Assembly: GCF_028993635.1 (NCBI RefSeq)
Contig: NZ_CP118631.1
Span: 2,852,001-2,916,000, forward strand
From: Mucilaginibacter sp. SJ
GTDB taxonomy: Bacteria > Bacteroidota > Bacteroidia > Sphingobacteriales > Sphingobacteriaceae
Direction of reading: 5' to 3'
DNA length: 64,000 bases
Shown: piece after piece, positions 26,393 to 35,127 of the stretch
How the letters are laid out: every line of letters starts with the position of its first letter
Numbering within the stretch: the first letter of the stretch is position 1
Translations under genes and position numbers: made by a program
The notes under the pieces: model-generated
What the model saw: only the letters and a program-made list of their open reading frames with translations
Told to the model about the DNA's origin: nothing
Database searches by the model: none

Positions 26393-28891
26393 ATGACTGA
26401 TCGCAAACTAATTACAAAACTCATGCTGTCGTGTGTTCTTACCACAGCTATGACAACTGCCTACGGGCAGCAAACTCCTCCGCCAGATAACCCGGCATTA
26501 AAGATCTACCGGGCCGTACCAACTAAAATCAACGACCTTATTCACACCAAACTTGATGTGCGCTTCGATTACAAAAAACGCTACATGTACGGTAAGGAAT
26601 GGGTTACTTTGAAACCTCACTTTTATCCAACTGATAGCTTAAGGCTCGACGCTAAAGGCATGGACCTTAAAAACATCTCGGTGGTAAAAAATGGTAAAAA
26701 TGTGCCGCTTAAATTTACTTACCAGGACAGCCTTTCGGTAGCCATTAAACTGGACAAAGTTTACCGCAATAACGAAAGTTATACCATTTACATTGACTAT
26801 ACCGCCAAGCCCAATGAGCTGAAAGCTAAAGGCAGCGCGGCTATCAATGACGCAAAAGGGTTATACTTCATTAACCCCGACGGTACTGAAAAAGATAAGC
26901 CAACCCAGATCTGGACACAGGGTGAAACCGAAGCTTCGTCGGCCTGGTTCCCTACTATCGATAAGCCAAGTCAAAAAACTACGGAAGAGATCACGATGAC
27001 CGTGCCGGCAAAGTATGTAACCCTGTCAAACGGTAAACTGACTGCTCAAAAAACAAATGCCGACGGTACCCGTACCGACACCTGGAAACAAGAACTTCCA
27101 CATTCGCCATATTTATTTATGATGGCTGTTGGCGATTTCAAGATCTATAAAGACAAATGGAAAGATAAAGAAGTAAGCTATTACCTGGAGCCCAAATATG
27201 CTCCTTATGCCAAAGAAATATTTGGCTTTACCCCGGAAGCTATCGACTTTTATTCAAAAACTTTAGGTGTTGATTTTCCATGGGTTAAGTACTCGCAAAT
27301 TGTAGTGCGTGATTACGTGAGCGGTGCAATGGAAAATACCTCAGCCACCCTTCATGGTGACTACGTACAGGCTACGCACCGCGAACTGATTGATGCTAAT
27401 TTCAACAACGGCCGCAGCACCATTGTTCACGAACTGTTTCACCAATGGTTTGGCGATTATGTTACTGCCGAAAGCTGGAGCAACCTTACCGTAAACGAAT
27501 CGTTTGCTAATTTCAGCGAAACCATCTGGGCCGAACATAAATATGGCAAGGACGAAGCTGATGCGCATAACTATGCAGATATGCAAAGCTATCTCCGTTC
27601 GCAGGGAGCCAGTACTAAAAACCTGGTGCGTTTTTATTATGCTGATAAAGAGGACGTTTTTGACGCAGTAACCTACCAAAAAGGCGGCCGCATCCTGAAC
27701 ATGCTCCGCAATTATTTAGGCGATGCCGCTTTTTATAAAGGCCTTAACATTTACCTGAAAACAAACGCATTCAAAAATGGTGAAGCTCAGCAATTACGTT
27801 TAGCGTTTGAAGAAGCCAGCGGCCAGGACCTTAACTGGTACTTTAACCAGTGGTATTATGGAGCAGGTCACCCAATATTGAACATTAGTTATAAATGGGA
27901 CGAGGCTACCAAAACCGAAACGGTTTACCTGAAACAAACCCAGGACGGTCAAACTTTTAAACTGCCGATGGCTATCGACATTTACCAGGGTGGTAAAAAA
28001 GTGCGCCATAAAGAATGGATGAATGACAAGGTAGATTCTATCAGCTACCAACTGGCCGGCAAGCCTGATTTGGTGAACGTTGATGCCGATAAAATCCTGT
28101 TAACCAAGAAAACTGACAATAAAACAATTGACGAGTTTTCATTCCAGTATTTCAACGCCCCTAATTACCTCGACCGTTACGAGGCTATAGAAGCTGCTGC
28201 ATCAGATCAAACCCGTCCGCAAGCGCAAAAAATCCTGATCGCGGCTTTAAAGGATAAGTATTATGGACTGCGCATTAAAACCATCAAGGCATTAAACCTC
28301 ACTAAAGATGATGTGCGTAATGCGGCCCAGCCAATATTGATCGCATTAGCTCAAGCCGATAATAACACGCTTGTAAAAGCAGCTGCTATTACAGCATTAG
28401 GCAAATTGAAAGCAAGCGGTAATATGACTTTGTTTACCCAATCCATATCGAGCGAATCATACGCTGTACAGGGCGCTGCCTTAAACGCCATTGCACAACT
28501 TGACCCGGCCAAGGCATTAAGCTTAGCCAAAGGCCTTGAAAAAGACAACAAAGGCGCATTAACTGCCGCTATCATGACTTTATATACAACTAATGGTAAT
28601 GATGCTGAATGGCCATTTGTTTACCATGCGTTTACCGAGGCAGGGATTCAGGAAAAATTCAATTCCCTTAAAAACTTTGCCGACATGACCGCTAAAGTTA
28701 ACAAGCCCGAATATGCACAGCAAGGAATTGAAGAGCTTAAAAATGCAGGCATTAAATTTAAGGTTTACGGGGCTGCACCTTTTGTAATTACACAGCTGGA
28801 AGGGATCAAAGCTTCCCGTACCTCAATGAAGGATGATGCCTCGGCAAAAGCAGCCGATGACGCAATCAAAGCTATTAATGATGCCAAATAA
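26393..28891 (+). CDS. M1 family metallo-aminopeptidase, secreted
   Basis: This 832-residue zinc aminopeptidase cleaves N-terminal residues from peptides. A signal peptide ends around AYGQ (residue 26). The substrate-anchoring GAMEN motif is present, followed by the zinc site HELFHQWFGDY with the third ligand glutamate in LTVNESFAN (HEXXH-X18-E). The C-terminal part after about residue 580 consists of HEAT-like helical repeats (QKILIAALKDKYYGLRIKTI, TLVKAAAITALGKL). The product probably acts in the periplasm on imported peptides. The gene is monocistronic and ends in a strong bidirectional terminator at 28944-28990 shared with pyrH. Confidence 0.95.
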   Translation: MTDRKLITKLMLSCVLTTAMTTAYGQQTPPPDNPALKIYRAVPTKINDLIHTKLDVRFDYKKRYMYGKEWVTLKPHFYPTDSLRLDAKGMDLKNISVVKNGKNVPLKFTYQDSLSVAIKLDKVYRNNESYTIYIDYTAKPNELKAKGSAAINDAKGLYFINPDGTEKDKPTQIWTQGETEASSAWFPTIDKPSQKTTEEITMTVPAKYVTLSNGKLTAQKTNADGTRTDTWKQELPHSPYLFMMAVGDFKIYKDKWKDKEVSYYLEPKYAPYAKEIFGFTPEAIDFYSKTLGVDFPWVKYSQIVVRDYVSGAMENTSATLHGDYVQATHRELIDANFNNGRSTIVHELFHQWFGDYVTAESWSNLTVNESFANFSETIWAEHKYGKDEADAHNYADMQSYLRSQGASTKNLVRFYYADKEDVFDAVTYQKGGRILNMLRNYLGDAAFYKGLNIYLKTNAFKNGEAQQLRLAFEEASGQDLNWYFNQWYYGAGHPILNISYKWDEATKTETVYLKQTQDGQTFKLPMAIDIYQGGKKVRHKEWMNDKVDSISYQLAGKPDLVNVDADKILLTKKTDNKTIDEFSFQYFNAPNYLDRYEAIEAAASDQTRPQAQKILIAALKDKYYGLRIKTIKALNLTKDDVRNAAQPILIALAQADNNTLVKAAAITALGKLKASGNMTLFTQSISSESYAVQGAALNAIAQLDPAKALSLAKGLEKDNKGALTAAIMTLYTTNGNDAEWPFVYHAFTEAGIQEKFNSLKNFADMTAKVNKPEYAQQGIEELKNAGIKFKVYGAAPFVITQLEGIKASRTSMKDDASAKAADDAIKAINDAK

Positions 28892-28894
28892 GCA

Positions 28895-28930
28895 GAAAGC
28901 CAAAGGCTTAAAGCTAAAAGCTTTATAGCT
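28895..28930. repeat. AGGCTTAAAGCTAAAAGC-type repeat, left member
   Basis: GAAAGCCAAAGGCTTAAAGC and the following TAAAAGC are the inverse of material at 29012-29112, so inverted repeats flank the terminator between the aminopeptidase and pyrH genes. Confidence 0.45.
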
Positions 28931-28943
28931 TTGTGCATTCACC

Positions 28944-28990
28944 CTAAATACAAAAGGCCGCTCTTAACAAAGGCGGCCTTTTGTATTTAG
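28944..28990. terminator. Bidirectional terminator between aminopeptidase and pyrH
   Basis: CTAAATACAAAAGGCCGC (28944-28961) pairs perfectly over 18 bp with its complement at 28973-28990 around an 11-base loop. U-rich sequence occurs on both strands (TTTTGTATTT), so it should stop transcription from both convergent genes. Confidence 0.9.
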
Positions 28991-29011
28991 CGTAAAGCGA
29001 TGTGGTTTAGC

Positions 29012-29112
29012 TTAAGGCTTAAGGCCTAAAGCTAAAAGCGTTTTGAGTGTTAGCGTTATTAGCTTTGAGCTTTTTGCGTTCGGCTTTAAGCTTTAAGCCT
29101 TCTGCTTTTAGC
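29012..29112. repeat. AGGCTTAAAGCTAAAAGC-type repeat, right member
   Basis: Imperfect inverted halves (TTAAGGCCTAAAGCTAAAAG and GGCTTTAAGCTTTAAGCC) surround a T-rich centre. The block is placed directly after the stop codon of pyrH and is related in inverse orientation to 28895-28930. Confidence 0.45.
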
Positions 29113-29117
29113 TTAAA

Positions 29118-29822
29118 TTATTTTACGAGCGTGCCAATATCTTCGCCTTTGGCAATTTTCATAAAGTTACCTTCCTTGTTCATATCAAATACAATGATAG
29201 GCAGCTTATTTTCCTGGCACAGGGTGATGGCGGTCATGTCCATTACGTTAAGGCCTTTGTCATATACTTCCTGGAAAGTGATCTCGTCGTAACGGGTTGC
29301 ACTTGGGTCTTTTTCCGGGTCGGCAGTGTAGATTCCGTCAACGCGGGTACCTTTCAATACCACATCGGCTTTAATTTCAATGGCGCGTAATGAAGCGGCA
29401 GTATCAGTAGTAAAGTAAGGGTTACCTGTACCCGCACCGAAGATCACTATCTTGCCCATTTCCAGGTGGTGCATAGCACGACGGCGGATGTAAGGTTCAC
29501 AGATCTGTTCCATTTTAATGGCCGATTGCAGGCGGGTTTCCACACCAATGCTTTCTAAAGCATTTTGCAGCGCCATACAGTTAATCACCGTTGCAAGCAT
29601 ACCCATATAATCGGCCTGCGCACGTTCCATGCCCGATTTTTCAGCACTTAATCCCCTGAAAATATTACCGCCTCCAACAACTACCGCAATCTCGATACCG
29701 GCATCATAAACGTTTTTAATGTCATGAGCATACTGCAAAACCTGGTTATTATCAATACCATATTGCCTTGCGCCCATCAGCGATTCGCCCGAAAGTTTCA
29801 GTAATATTCTTTTGTATTTCAT
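29118..29822 (-). CDS. pyrH: UMP kinase
   Basis: UMP kinase phosphorylates UMP to UDP in pyrimidine nucleotide synthesis. The 234-residue product has the family N-terminus [15 protein letters not shown], the glycine-rich [11 protein letters not shown] segment, [17 protein letters not shown] and [15 protein letters not shown], all characteristic of the bacterial hexameric PyrH. In many bacteria it is followed by frr (ribosome recycling factor); here the next feature is a terminator and frr is not in the window. It follows rplM-rpsI-rpsB-tsf and nagA on the same strand. CAAAAATA at 29915-29922 (minus-strand TATTTTTG) might be its own -7 element. Confidence 0.97.
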   Translation of the reverse strand: MKYKRILLKLSGESLMGARQYGIDNNQVLQYAHDIKNVYDAGIEIAVVVGGGNIFRGLSAEKSGMERAQADYMGMLATVINCMALQNALESIGVETRLQSAIKMEQICEPYIRRRAMHHLEMGKIVIFGAGTGNPYFTTDTAASLRAIEIKADVVLKGTRVDGIYTADPEKDPSATRYDEITFQEVYDKGLNVMDMTAITLCQENKLPIIVFDMNKEGNFMKIAKGEDIGTLVK

Positions 29823-29947
29823 TTGGTGTGATTTGCTAATAATAGAAAAAGATGAAACCTGCTTTTGTTTATATCAAGAATTGATAAAGCTCTGTTCATA
29901 CGGGAGTAGTTCGCCAAAAATAGCGAATAAATTTCAGTGTTAAAATT

Positions 29948-31072
29948 TTATGTTGTCTTTGTTAAAAAATCACCCTTTAGTATAGTCCCAAGCACTTCAA
30001 AATCAGCATTAAAAATAACAAGGTCGGCATCAAAGCCTTTCTCTATTTTACCCTTTTTTGTTTGCGATGCTAACTCGGCGGGATATAATGATGCCATATT
30101 TACAGCCTCAGCCAGGTCAATACCGGCCAATTTAACGCAATTTTCAACTGCTTTAAGCATGGTAAGGTTTGAACCTGATAAAGTACCATCGGGCATGGTA
30201 TACCTGTCGCCGCGTAACTCATGCTGGTATGCCCCCTCTTTAGTTGAGGTAACCGCATCAGTGATCAGAAAAAGCTTATCACCCAATTCGCGCTTCGCCA
30301 GGCGGATCATAGCAAAATCAACATGGATACCATCGGCTACGATACTGGTGTACGGCCGCTCTTCAAAAATAGCGGGAATATAACCAGGCTCACGATGGTG
30401 CATGGATGGCATAGCATTAAACAGGTGAGTTACTGCCTGTACCGGTTTCTTTAAAAATAATTTACCTTCGGCATAGGTAGCATTACTATGGCCGGATGAT
30501 ATGATAACACCCTGCTCATATAAATAATCTATCACATCCTGATCCTGCAGTTCGGGGGCAATGGTGATCATTTTGATAACGCCATCGGCCTTTTCAAGCC
30601 AGCCTTTAACTTCTGCAAGGGTAGCTTTTTTAATAAATTTTTCGGGGTGTGCTCCTTTTTTGGCAGGGTTTAAGTAAGGTCCTTCCAGGTGCAATCCCCA
30701 AAAAGCGCCTTTACTCTTTTCGCGATAGATCTTAGCAGCCTCTATACCCGTTTCCACAATATCATTGGTGTTGGTGCCGATGGTGGCAAACACCCCGATA
30801 GTTCCCTGGTTCAACAGGTCATTTTCCAGCTGTTCTAATGCTTCAACAGTGGGCTTACCTGCAAAAAGTTGCCCTCCGCTACCGTAAATCTGCAGGTCGA
30901 TAAACCCGGGTGCAAGGTATGCGCCGTTCAGGTCTTTCTTCACAGCATTCGCGGGGATAACAGTATCGTCAATAATATCAGTGATAATGCCATCTGAGAT
31001 CAAAACGGCTTTATCTTCGGCGATGGTGCCGGTTGAGATGAGTTTGAGGTTGTGGAGGGCGAGGATAGGCAT
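29948..31072 (-). CDS. nagA: N-acetylglucosamine-6-phosphate deacetylase
   Basis: NagA removes acetate from N-acetylglucosamine-6-phosphate on the way to glycolysis or cell-wall recycling. The 374-residue product has the amidohydrolase-type barrel with LAPGFIDLQIYGSGG, HLEGPYLNPAKKGAH (metal-site glutamate), SSGHSNATYAEG, AVTHLFNAMPSMHHREPG and the catalytic aspartate in LITDAVTST. The length is normal. It lies between tsf and pyrH on the same strand but is separated from tsf by a terminator and a palindromic repeat, so it is probably transcribed separately. No nagB or PTS gene is adjacent. Confidence 0.95.
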   Translation of the reverse strand: MPILALHNLKLISTGTIAEDKAVLISDGIITDIIDDTVIPANAVKKDLNGAYLAPGFIDLQIYGSGGQLFAGKPTVEALEQLENDLLNQGTIGVFATIGTNTNDIVETGIEAAKIYREKSKGAFWGLHLEGPYLNPAKKGAHPEKFIKKATLAEVKGWLEKADGVIKMITIAPELQDQDVIDYLYEQGVIISSGHSNATYAEGKLFLKKPVQAVTHLFNAMPSMHHREPGYIPAIFEERPYTSIVADGIHVDFAMIRLAKRELGDKLFLITDAVTSTKEGAYQHELRGDRYTMPDGTLSGSNLTMLKAVENCVKLAGIDLAEAVNMASLYPAELASQTKKGKIEKGFDADLVIFNADFEVLGTILKGDFLTKTT

Positions 31073-31131
31073 GATTGCTTGATCAATGTAACTGTTAAAA
31101 CCAATGCATTTTAAAGCGAGGGCCTGTGCGA

Positions 31132-31229
31132 TTCCCCTCTTGAGAGGGGTGGAGGGGTGTGTCTGTCCGCTTTTACAAACACACCCCTACAAACGCTCTT
31201 TCCCGTCGCGCCCCCTCTCAAGAGGGGAA
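31132..31229. repeat. Palindromic element with self-complementary ends
   Basis: CCCCTCTTGAGAGGGG (31134-31149) and CCCCTCTCAAGAGGGG (31212-31227) are exact inverted copies. Each is itself nearly a palindrome, so each end can fold alone or pair with the other. Inside, GGAGGGGTGTGT and ACACACCCCTAC also pair. It lies between nagA and tsf. Confidence 0.75.
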
Positions 31230-31262
31230 CAAAACCGTCGTTTCAATTAAAAACAACAGGGC

Positions 31263-31292
31263 AAAAAAAATCCCCCGATTTTCATCGGGGGA
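31263..31292 (-). terminator. Intrinsic terminator of tsf
   Basis: TCCCCCGAT (31271-31279) and ATCGGGGGA (31284-31292) form a perfect 9-bp stem with a 4-base loop. It is followed on the minus strand by eight T (complement of 31263-31270). It begins 8 bases after the tsf stop codon. Confidence 0.95.
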
Positions 31293-31300
31293 TAATATGA

Positions 31301-32152
31301 TTAAGCTCCTAAAGCCACCCGCTTGAAGGCGGTTACTGTAAGGCCTTTTTCAACCGAGTCAAGGAATTGTGAAATGCTCTTAGATGAATCTTTCACAAAC
31401 TCCTGGTTTAACAGGGTTGAGTCTTTGTAGAATTTATTCAATTTACCAGCAGCAATTTTTTCAACCATTGCTTCTGGTTTACCTTCTGCACGGATCTGCT
31501 CTTTAGCAATTTCAAGCTCACGCTCAATTACTGAAGCGTCAACACCATCTTTATCCAAAGCGATAGGGTTCATAGCGGCAATTTGCATAGCTACGTCTTT
31601 ACCTGCTTCTTCCGCACCGGCACCATCAGCGCTCAAAGCCACCAATACACCTAAACGGAAGTTACCGTGGATGTAAGCAACAACCTTTTCGCCGCTAATA
31701 ACTTCATATTTAGATACACCGATTTTTTCGCCGATTTTACCGGTTTTTTCGATGATAGCATCACCAATTTTAACGCGAACAGTTTCAACGTCAATTTCAA
31801 GGGCGTAAAGCTCTTCAATTGAAGCCGGTTTTGCTTCAACAGCTTTGTTAGCAATTTCGTTTGCAAAAGCGATGAACTCAGCGTTTTTAGCTACGAAGTC
31901 AGTTTCGCAGTTAAGCTCGATGATAACACCGGTTTTAAAATCTTCAGAAGTACGTGCAATAACAACACCTTCGTTTGATTCCCTGTCCTGACGGCTTGCT
32001 GCAACTTTAGCACCTTTTTTCCTTAAAAAATCGATAGCTGCTTCAAAATCACCGTTAGTTTCGGTTAATGCTTTTTTGCAATCCATCATACCGGCACCGG
32101 TTTGCTGGCGCAGTTTGTTTACGTCGGCTGCAGAAATTTGTACTGTAGACAT
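31301..32152 (-). CDS. tsf: Translation elongation factor Ts
   Basis: EF-Ts exchanges GDP for GTP on EF-Tu. The 283-residue product has the N-terminal UBA-like helix motif RQQTGAGMMDCKKALTE, the core TDFVAKN motif that contacts EF-Tu, and the dimerisation and C-terminal segments (KFYKDSTLLNQEFVKD). It follows rpsB after 172 bases that include a second terminator-like hairpin, so its expression may be set partly independently of the ribosomal proteins. A strong intrinsic terminator follows. Confidence 0.98.
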   Translation of the reverse strand: MSTVQISAADVNKLRQQTGAGMMDCKKALTETNGDFEAAIDFLRKKGAKVAASRQDRESNEGVVIARTSEDFKTGVIIELNCETDFVAKNAEFIAFANEIANKAVEAKPASIEELYALEIDVETVRVKIGDAIIEKTGKIGEKIGVSKYEVISGEKVVAYIHGNFRLGVLVALSADGAGAEEAGKDVAMQIAAMNPIALDKDGVDASVIERELEIAKEQIRAEGKPEAMVEKIAAGKLNKFYKDSTLLNQEFVKDSSKSISQFLDSVEKGLTVTAFKRVALGA

Positions 32153-32240
32153 GTTTTTTTGAGTTTTAAGATTTTTTATATCGGGTTACAAGTTACCGTT
32201 ATGGTATTACGCCACTGTAACCTGCAACTATTTTTAATAT

Positions 32241-32279
32241 TAAAAATCCTCCCTGATGCTTTTAACGGAATCAGGGAGG
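32241..32279 (-). terminator. Terminator or attenuator between rpsB and tsf
   Basis: CCTCCCTGAT (32248-32257) pairs exactly with ATCAGGGAGG (32270-32279) around 12 bases. On the minus strand it is followed by ATTTTTA (complement of 32241-32247). It can partly end the ribosomal-protein transcript before tsf. Confidence 0.75.
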
Positions 32280-32324
32280 CTTTAAATATTTGTTCCTTGT
32301 TCCCCCTTCAGGGGGTTAGGGGGC

Positions 32325-33167
32325 TTATTCTTCTGTTTCAGCAGCCGGAGCTTCAGCTTCGCCTTCAGCAGCTACTTCAGCAACTTTACGGGTTCTTTTA
32401 CCGCCTTCGTTAACTTCAGGAGCATCAGCTTTAGCTTTTGCAGCTACTGCTTCTTTTTCAGCTTCGTCTTCTTTCTCGCGTTTGCGCTCATCTAAACCTT
32501 CTTCAATAGCTTTGATGATGATGCTGGTAATCAAAGAGATTGATTTAGTAGCGTCGTCATTCGCAGGGATCGGGAAGTCGATATTTGAAGGATCAGAGTT
32601 GGTATCAACCATAGCAAATGTAGGGATGTTCAACTTTAATGCTTCTGAAACCGCGATGTGCTCTTTCTTAACGTCGATCAGGAATAAAGCAGCCGGTAAA
32701 CGGTTCAAGTCAGAGATACCACCTAAAAGGGTTTCCAATTTGATACGCTCACGCTGAATCATCAGACGCTCTTTTTTAGAAAGGTTGCTGTAAGTACCGT
32801 CTTTAGTCAATTTATCGATGTTTGACATCTTTTTGATTGACTTACGTACAGTAGCAAAGTTGGTTAACATACCACCTAACCAACGCTCGGTGATGTATGG
32901 CATGTTTACGCTTTTTGCGTAATCAGCAACGATATCTTTCGCTTGTTTCTTTGTAGCTACGAATAATACCTTACGGCCTGATTTTACAATTTGTTTTATA
33001 GCTGCAGCAGCTTCTTCAACCTTAGTTAAGGTTTTATTTAAATCGATAATGTGGATACCGTTACGCTCCATGAAAATGTACTGTGACATTTTCGGATCCC
33101 ATTTACGGGTAAGGTGACCAAAGTGTACACCAGCGTCCAGTAAATCCTGATAAGTTGTTCTTGCCAT
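32325..33167 (-). CDS. rpsB: 30S ribosomal protein S2
   Basis: S2 is a small-subunit protein that helps anchor S1. The 280-residue sequence carries the S2 signatures LLDAGVHFGHLTRKWDPKM, IHIIDLNKT, KQAKDIVADYAKSV, ERWLGGMLTNF and PTFAMVDTNSDPSNIDFPIP. The last 45 residues are a charged, alanine- and glutamate-rich tail (EAEKEAVAAKAKADAPEVNE and on to APAAETEE), longer than in E. coli but common in this phylum. It lies 18 bases after rpsI in the rplM-rpsI-rpsB-tsf cluster. Confidence 0.98.
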   Translation of the reverse strand: MARTTYQDLLDAGVHFGHLTRKWDPKMSQYIFMERNGIHIIDLNKTLTKVEEAAAAIKQIVKSGRKVLFVATKKQAKDIVADYAKSVNMPYITERWLGGMLTNFATVRKSIKKMSNIDKLTKDGTYSNLSKKERLMIQRERIKLETLLGGISDLNRLPAALFLIDVKKEHIAVSEALKLNIPTFAMVDTNSDPSNIDFPIPANDDATKSISLITSIIIKAIEEGLDERKREKEDEAEKEAVAAKAKADAPEVNEGGKRTRKVAEVAAEGEAEAPAAETEE

Positions 33168-33185
33168 TTTGTTGTCCTCCTGTGA

Positions 33186-33572
33186 TTAACGTTTACTGAA
33201 TTGGAATCTCTTACGTGCTTTCCTGCGACCTGGTTTTTTACGCTCAACCATACGGTCATCGCGGGTCATTAAGCCTTTAGCACGTAATGCCGGTTTCTTT
33301 TCAGCATCAAGTTCAACAATAGCTTTAGCGATAGCTAAACGAACGGCTTCTGCCTGTCCTTTTACACCACCACCTGCAACGTTTGCTTTAACATCATATT
33401 TTCCGGTGCTACCAGAAACCTCAGTGCTCTGAGTAACGATGTATTGCAATGGCAAAGTAGGGAAATACTCTTTGTAATCTTTACCGTTAACGATGATCGC
33501 ACCATTTCCTTCTGTAAGGTAGATGCGGGCAACGGCTGTTTTTCTTCTGCCTGAAGTGTTAGTTGTTGGCAT
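33186..33572 (-). CDS. rpsI: 30S ribosomal protein S9
   Basis: S9 is a small-subunit protein whose C-terminal tail reaches the P-site tRNA. The 128-residue product starts with the usual TSGRRKTAVARIYL, carries YFPTLPLQYIVTQ, GGGVKGQAEAVRLAIAKA and ends GRRKARKRFQFSKR, the conserved basic tail. It lies 25 bases downstream of rplM, the near-universal bacterial order. Confidence 0.98.
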   Translation of the reverse strand: MPTTNTSGRRKTAVARIYLTEGNGAIIVNGKDYKEYFPTLPLQYIVTQSTEVSGSTGKYDVKANVAGGGVKGQAEAVRLAIAKAIVELDAEKKPALRAKGLMTRDDRMVERKKPGRRKARKRFQFSKR

Positions 33573-33597
33573 TTTTTTTCTCCTTAAAAATTAAAAA

Positions 33598-34035
33598 TTA
33601 AATGGCTGTTGGGTTTTGCGCTGCATGAGGATGCTCAGCACCTGCATATACATGCAAATTGCCGAATAATGCTTTACCCAAACGATTTTTAGGTAACATA
33701 CCACGTACCGCTTTCTCGATGATGCGGGTTGGATGTTTCGCCAATAACTCCTTAGGAGAAATAAAACGCTGACCACCTGGATATCCAGTGTAACGAACAT
33801 AAACTTTGTCGCTTAGTTTGTTGCCGGTCAGTTTTACCTTGTCTGCGTTGATAACGATCACATTATCACCACAGTCTACGTTTGGGGTGAAATCAGGCTT
33901 GGTTTTACCACGAATGATCATTGCGATCTTCGTAGACAAGCGCCCCAAAATCTCGCCTTCGGCGTCAACAACAACCCATTGTTTGTTAACGGTTTTTTTG
34001 TTGGCTGAGACAGTTTTGTAACTTAACGTATTCAC
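33598..34035 (-). CDS. rplM: 50S ribosomal protein L13
   Basis: L13 is an early-assembling large-subunit protein. The 145-residue sequence includes WVVVDAEGEILGRLSTKIAM, DFTPNVDCGDNVIVINADKV, KVYVRYTGYPGGQR and AVRGMLPKNRLGKALFGNLHVYAG (cited as the segment near residues 105-130), all typical. It is the first gene of the rplM-rpsI-rpsB cluster and is preceded by an excellent promoter at 34090-34120. Confidence 0.98.
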   Translation of the reverse strand: MNTLSYKTVSANKKTVNKQWVVVDAEGEILGRLSTKIAMIIRGKTKPDFTPNVDCGDNVIVINADKVKLTGNKLSDKVYVRYTGYPGGQRFISPKELLAKHPTRIIEKAVRGMLPKNRLGKALFGNLHVYAGAEHPHAAQNPTAI

Positions 34036-34089
34036 TTGCTTTAAATTAAATTGTTTAAACGTTTATTATACCCCGTATTTTCGGGACTG

Positions 34090-34120
34090 CAAAGATAGGG
34101 TTAATTATCTTATTAGCAAA
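34090..34120 (-). promoter_or_regulatory. Promoter of the rplM-rpsI-rpsB transcript
   Basis: On the minus strand TTTG (complement of 34117-34120) and TATCTTTG (complement of 34090-34097) are 19 bases apart. This is an exact match to the Bacteroidota housekeeping promoter TTTG-N19-TAnnTTTG. The transcript would begin near 34083, giving a leader of roughly 50 bases. Confidence 0.85.
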
Positions 34121-34389
34121 TAGATTTTAAGGAAATTCTATGAACCTTGATTTTTAGGATTTGACGATTGGCGGGATGCTTAGTGTGAACCGGGACTTAG
34201 GTGGATTTTTGGTGGAATATGCAGGATTTTTTTCTCCCTGGCGGTCGTGTATTCACAACCGCGTGCCGGTACCTGTTTGAACCGGAATTCAGCTTATGGC
34301 CGGCGTTTTCACCGTACCACTTTTTACAGTTGCTTCAATTATTGCATCATGACCCAAATCAACGAGCAAATTCAATAAGTTAAAGGCGT
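34121..34389. other. Gap between the rplM promoter and the lipoprotein gene
   Basis: I see no gene here. The first part (34136-34215) has a GGATTT-rich stretch (CTTGATTTTTAGGATTTGAC, later GTGAACCGGGACTTAGGTGG) that resembles a decayed family B repeat. The remainder shows nothing recognisable. Confidence 0.35.
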
Positions 34390-34866
34390 TCAATCATCTG
34401 TTACAAGCGTAACTTTTGCATATTTATATTTATACTTTTTAATTATGCTTAACTCATTAGCAGATACAGCAGCCTCGCAGTTTCTCCAGTTTTTTGTGTA
34501 GTGCAAATTAGTCCAGTAGTTGGTTATACTTGCCGGGATTTCCCCTCGTAGTTGTGTATCAAAAATAACAATGGTATCGCTCAAAGCAGTATCTCGTTTA
34601 TGTGATCTGCAAATAAATACATCCACAGCAGGTATAGTATCATTTTGGGAGCGTTTCGTAGTATTGTACAAATATGCAGCTAATATTCCTGGGCCATTAA
34701 AAGAAGTATCTATCACACTGCTATCAGCCTCGATCATTTGCGCGGTGTTCAAACTTATTGCAGCATACTCCTTTTTATCCAACGAACTACATGCAGTTAT
34801 AAGCATCACATTCGTCAAAATAACCAACAACAGTAAACGTGTATTGAAATTTAAAGAGCGTCCCAT
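34390..34866 (-). CDS. Hypothetical lipoprotein
   Basis: I recognise no family. The 158-residue product begins with a basic segment and a hydrophobic stretch ending in LITACSS, a good lipobox with the modified cysteine at about residue 26, so it should be lipid-anchored in the cell envelope. The mature part is small and mixed alpha/beta (VIVFDTQLRGEIPASITNYW). It stands alone between the ribosomal cluster and a divergent outer-membrane protein gene. Confidence 0.65.
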   Translation of the reverse strand: MGRSLNFNTRLLLLVILTNVMLITACSSLDKKEYAAISLNTAQMIEADSSVIDTSFNGPGILAAYLYNTTKRSQNDTIPAVDVFICRSHKRDTALSDTIVIFDTQLRGEIPASITNYWTNLHYTKNWRNCEAAVSANELSIIKKYKYKYAKVTLVTDD

Positions 34867-34926
34867 ACCTGTTTTTCTATTTAATACCGGTTATTTAAAA
34901 AAGTAACCTGATCATCATGATGGATT

Positions 34927-35025
34927 GGGCGTTGCCTGCGGCCCGGGCTATACGCTGCAAGTCCTCGCTTTGCCGGTGCGCAACGCCAACACTCGCTCCG
35001 GGCTTTACTCTTCTATCCCTAACGC
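34927..35025. repeat. Dispersed repeat family A, copy 4
   Basis: GGGCGTTGCCTGCGGCCCGG, then CTGCAAGTCCTCGC in common with copy 2, and at the end TATCCCTAACGC. It is placed between the divergent lipoprotein and outer-membrane protein genes, in the same orientation as the other three copies. Confidence 0.7.
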
Positions 35026-35127
35026 AAATCCGTGTTCCATTAAAACTCACGGTTTATTTCGTAATAAGTTTTTTACATTCAGATGATATAAATATATTAG
35101 CAGGAACACTAATTAATCCCTGAATAA

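Noticed and set aside
29118..29822. Expected frr gene after pyrH
   Set aside because: The frame after pyrH runs into repeats and a bidirectional terminator; no ribosome recycling factor sequence is in the window.
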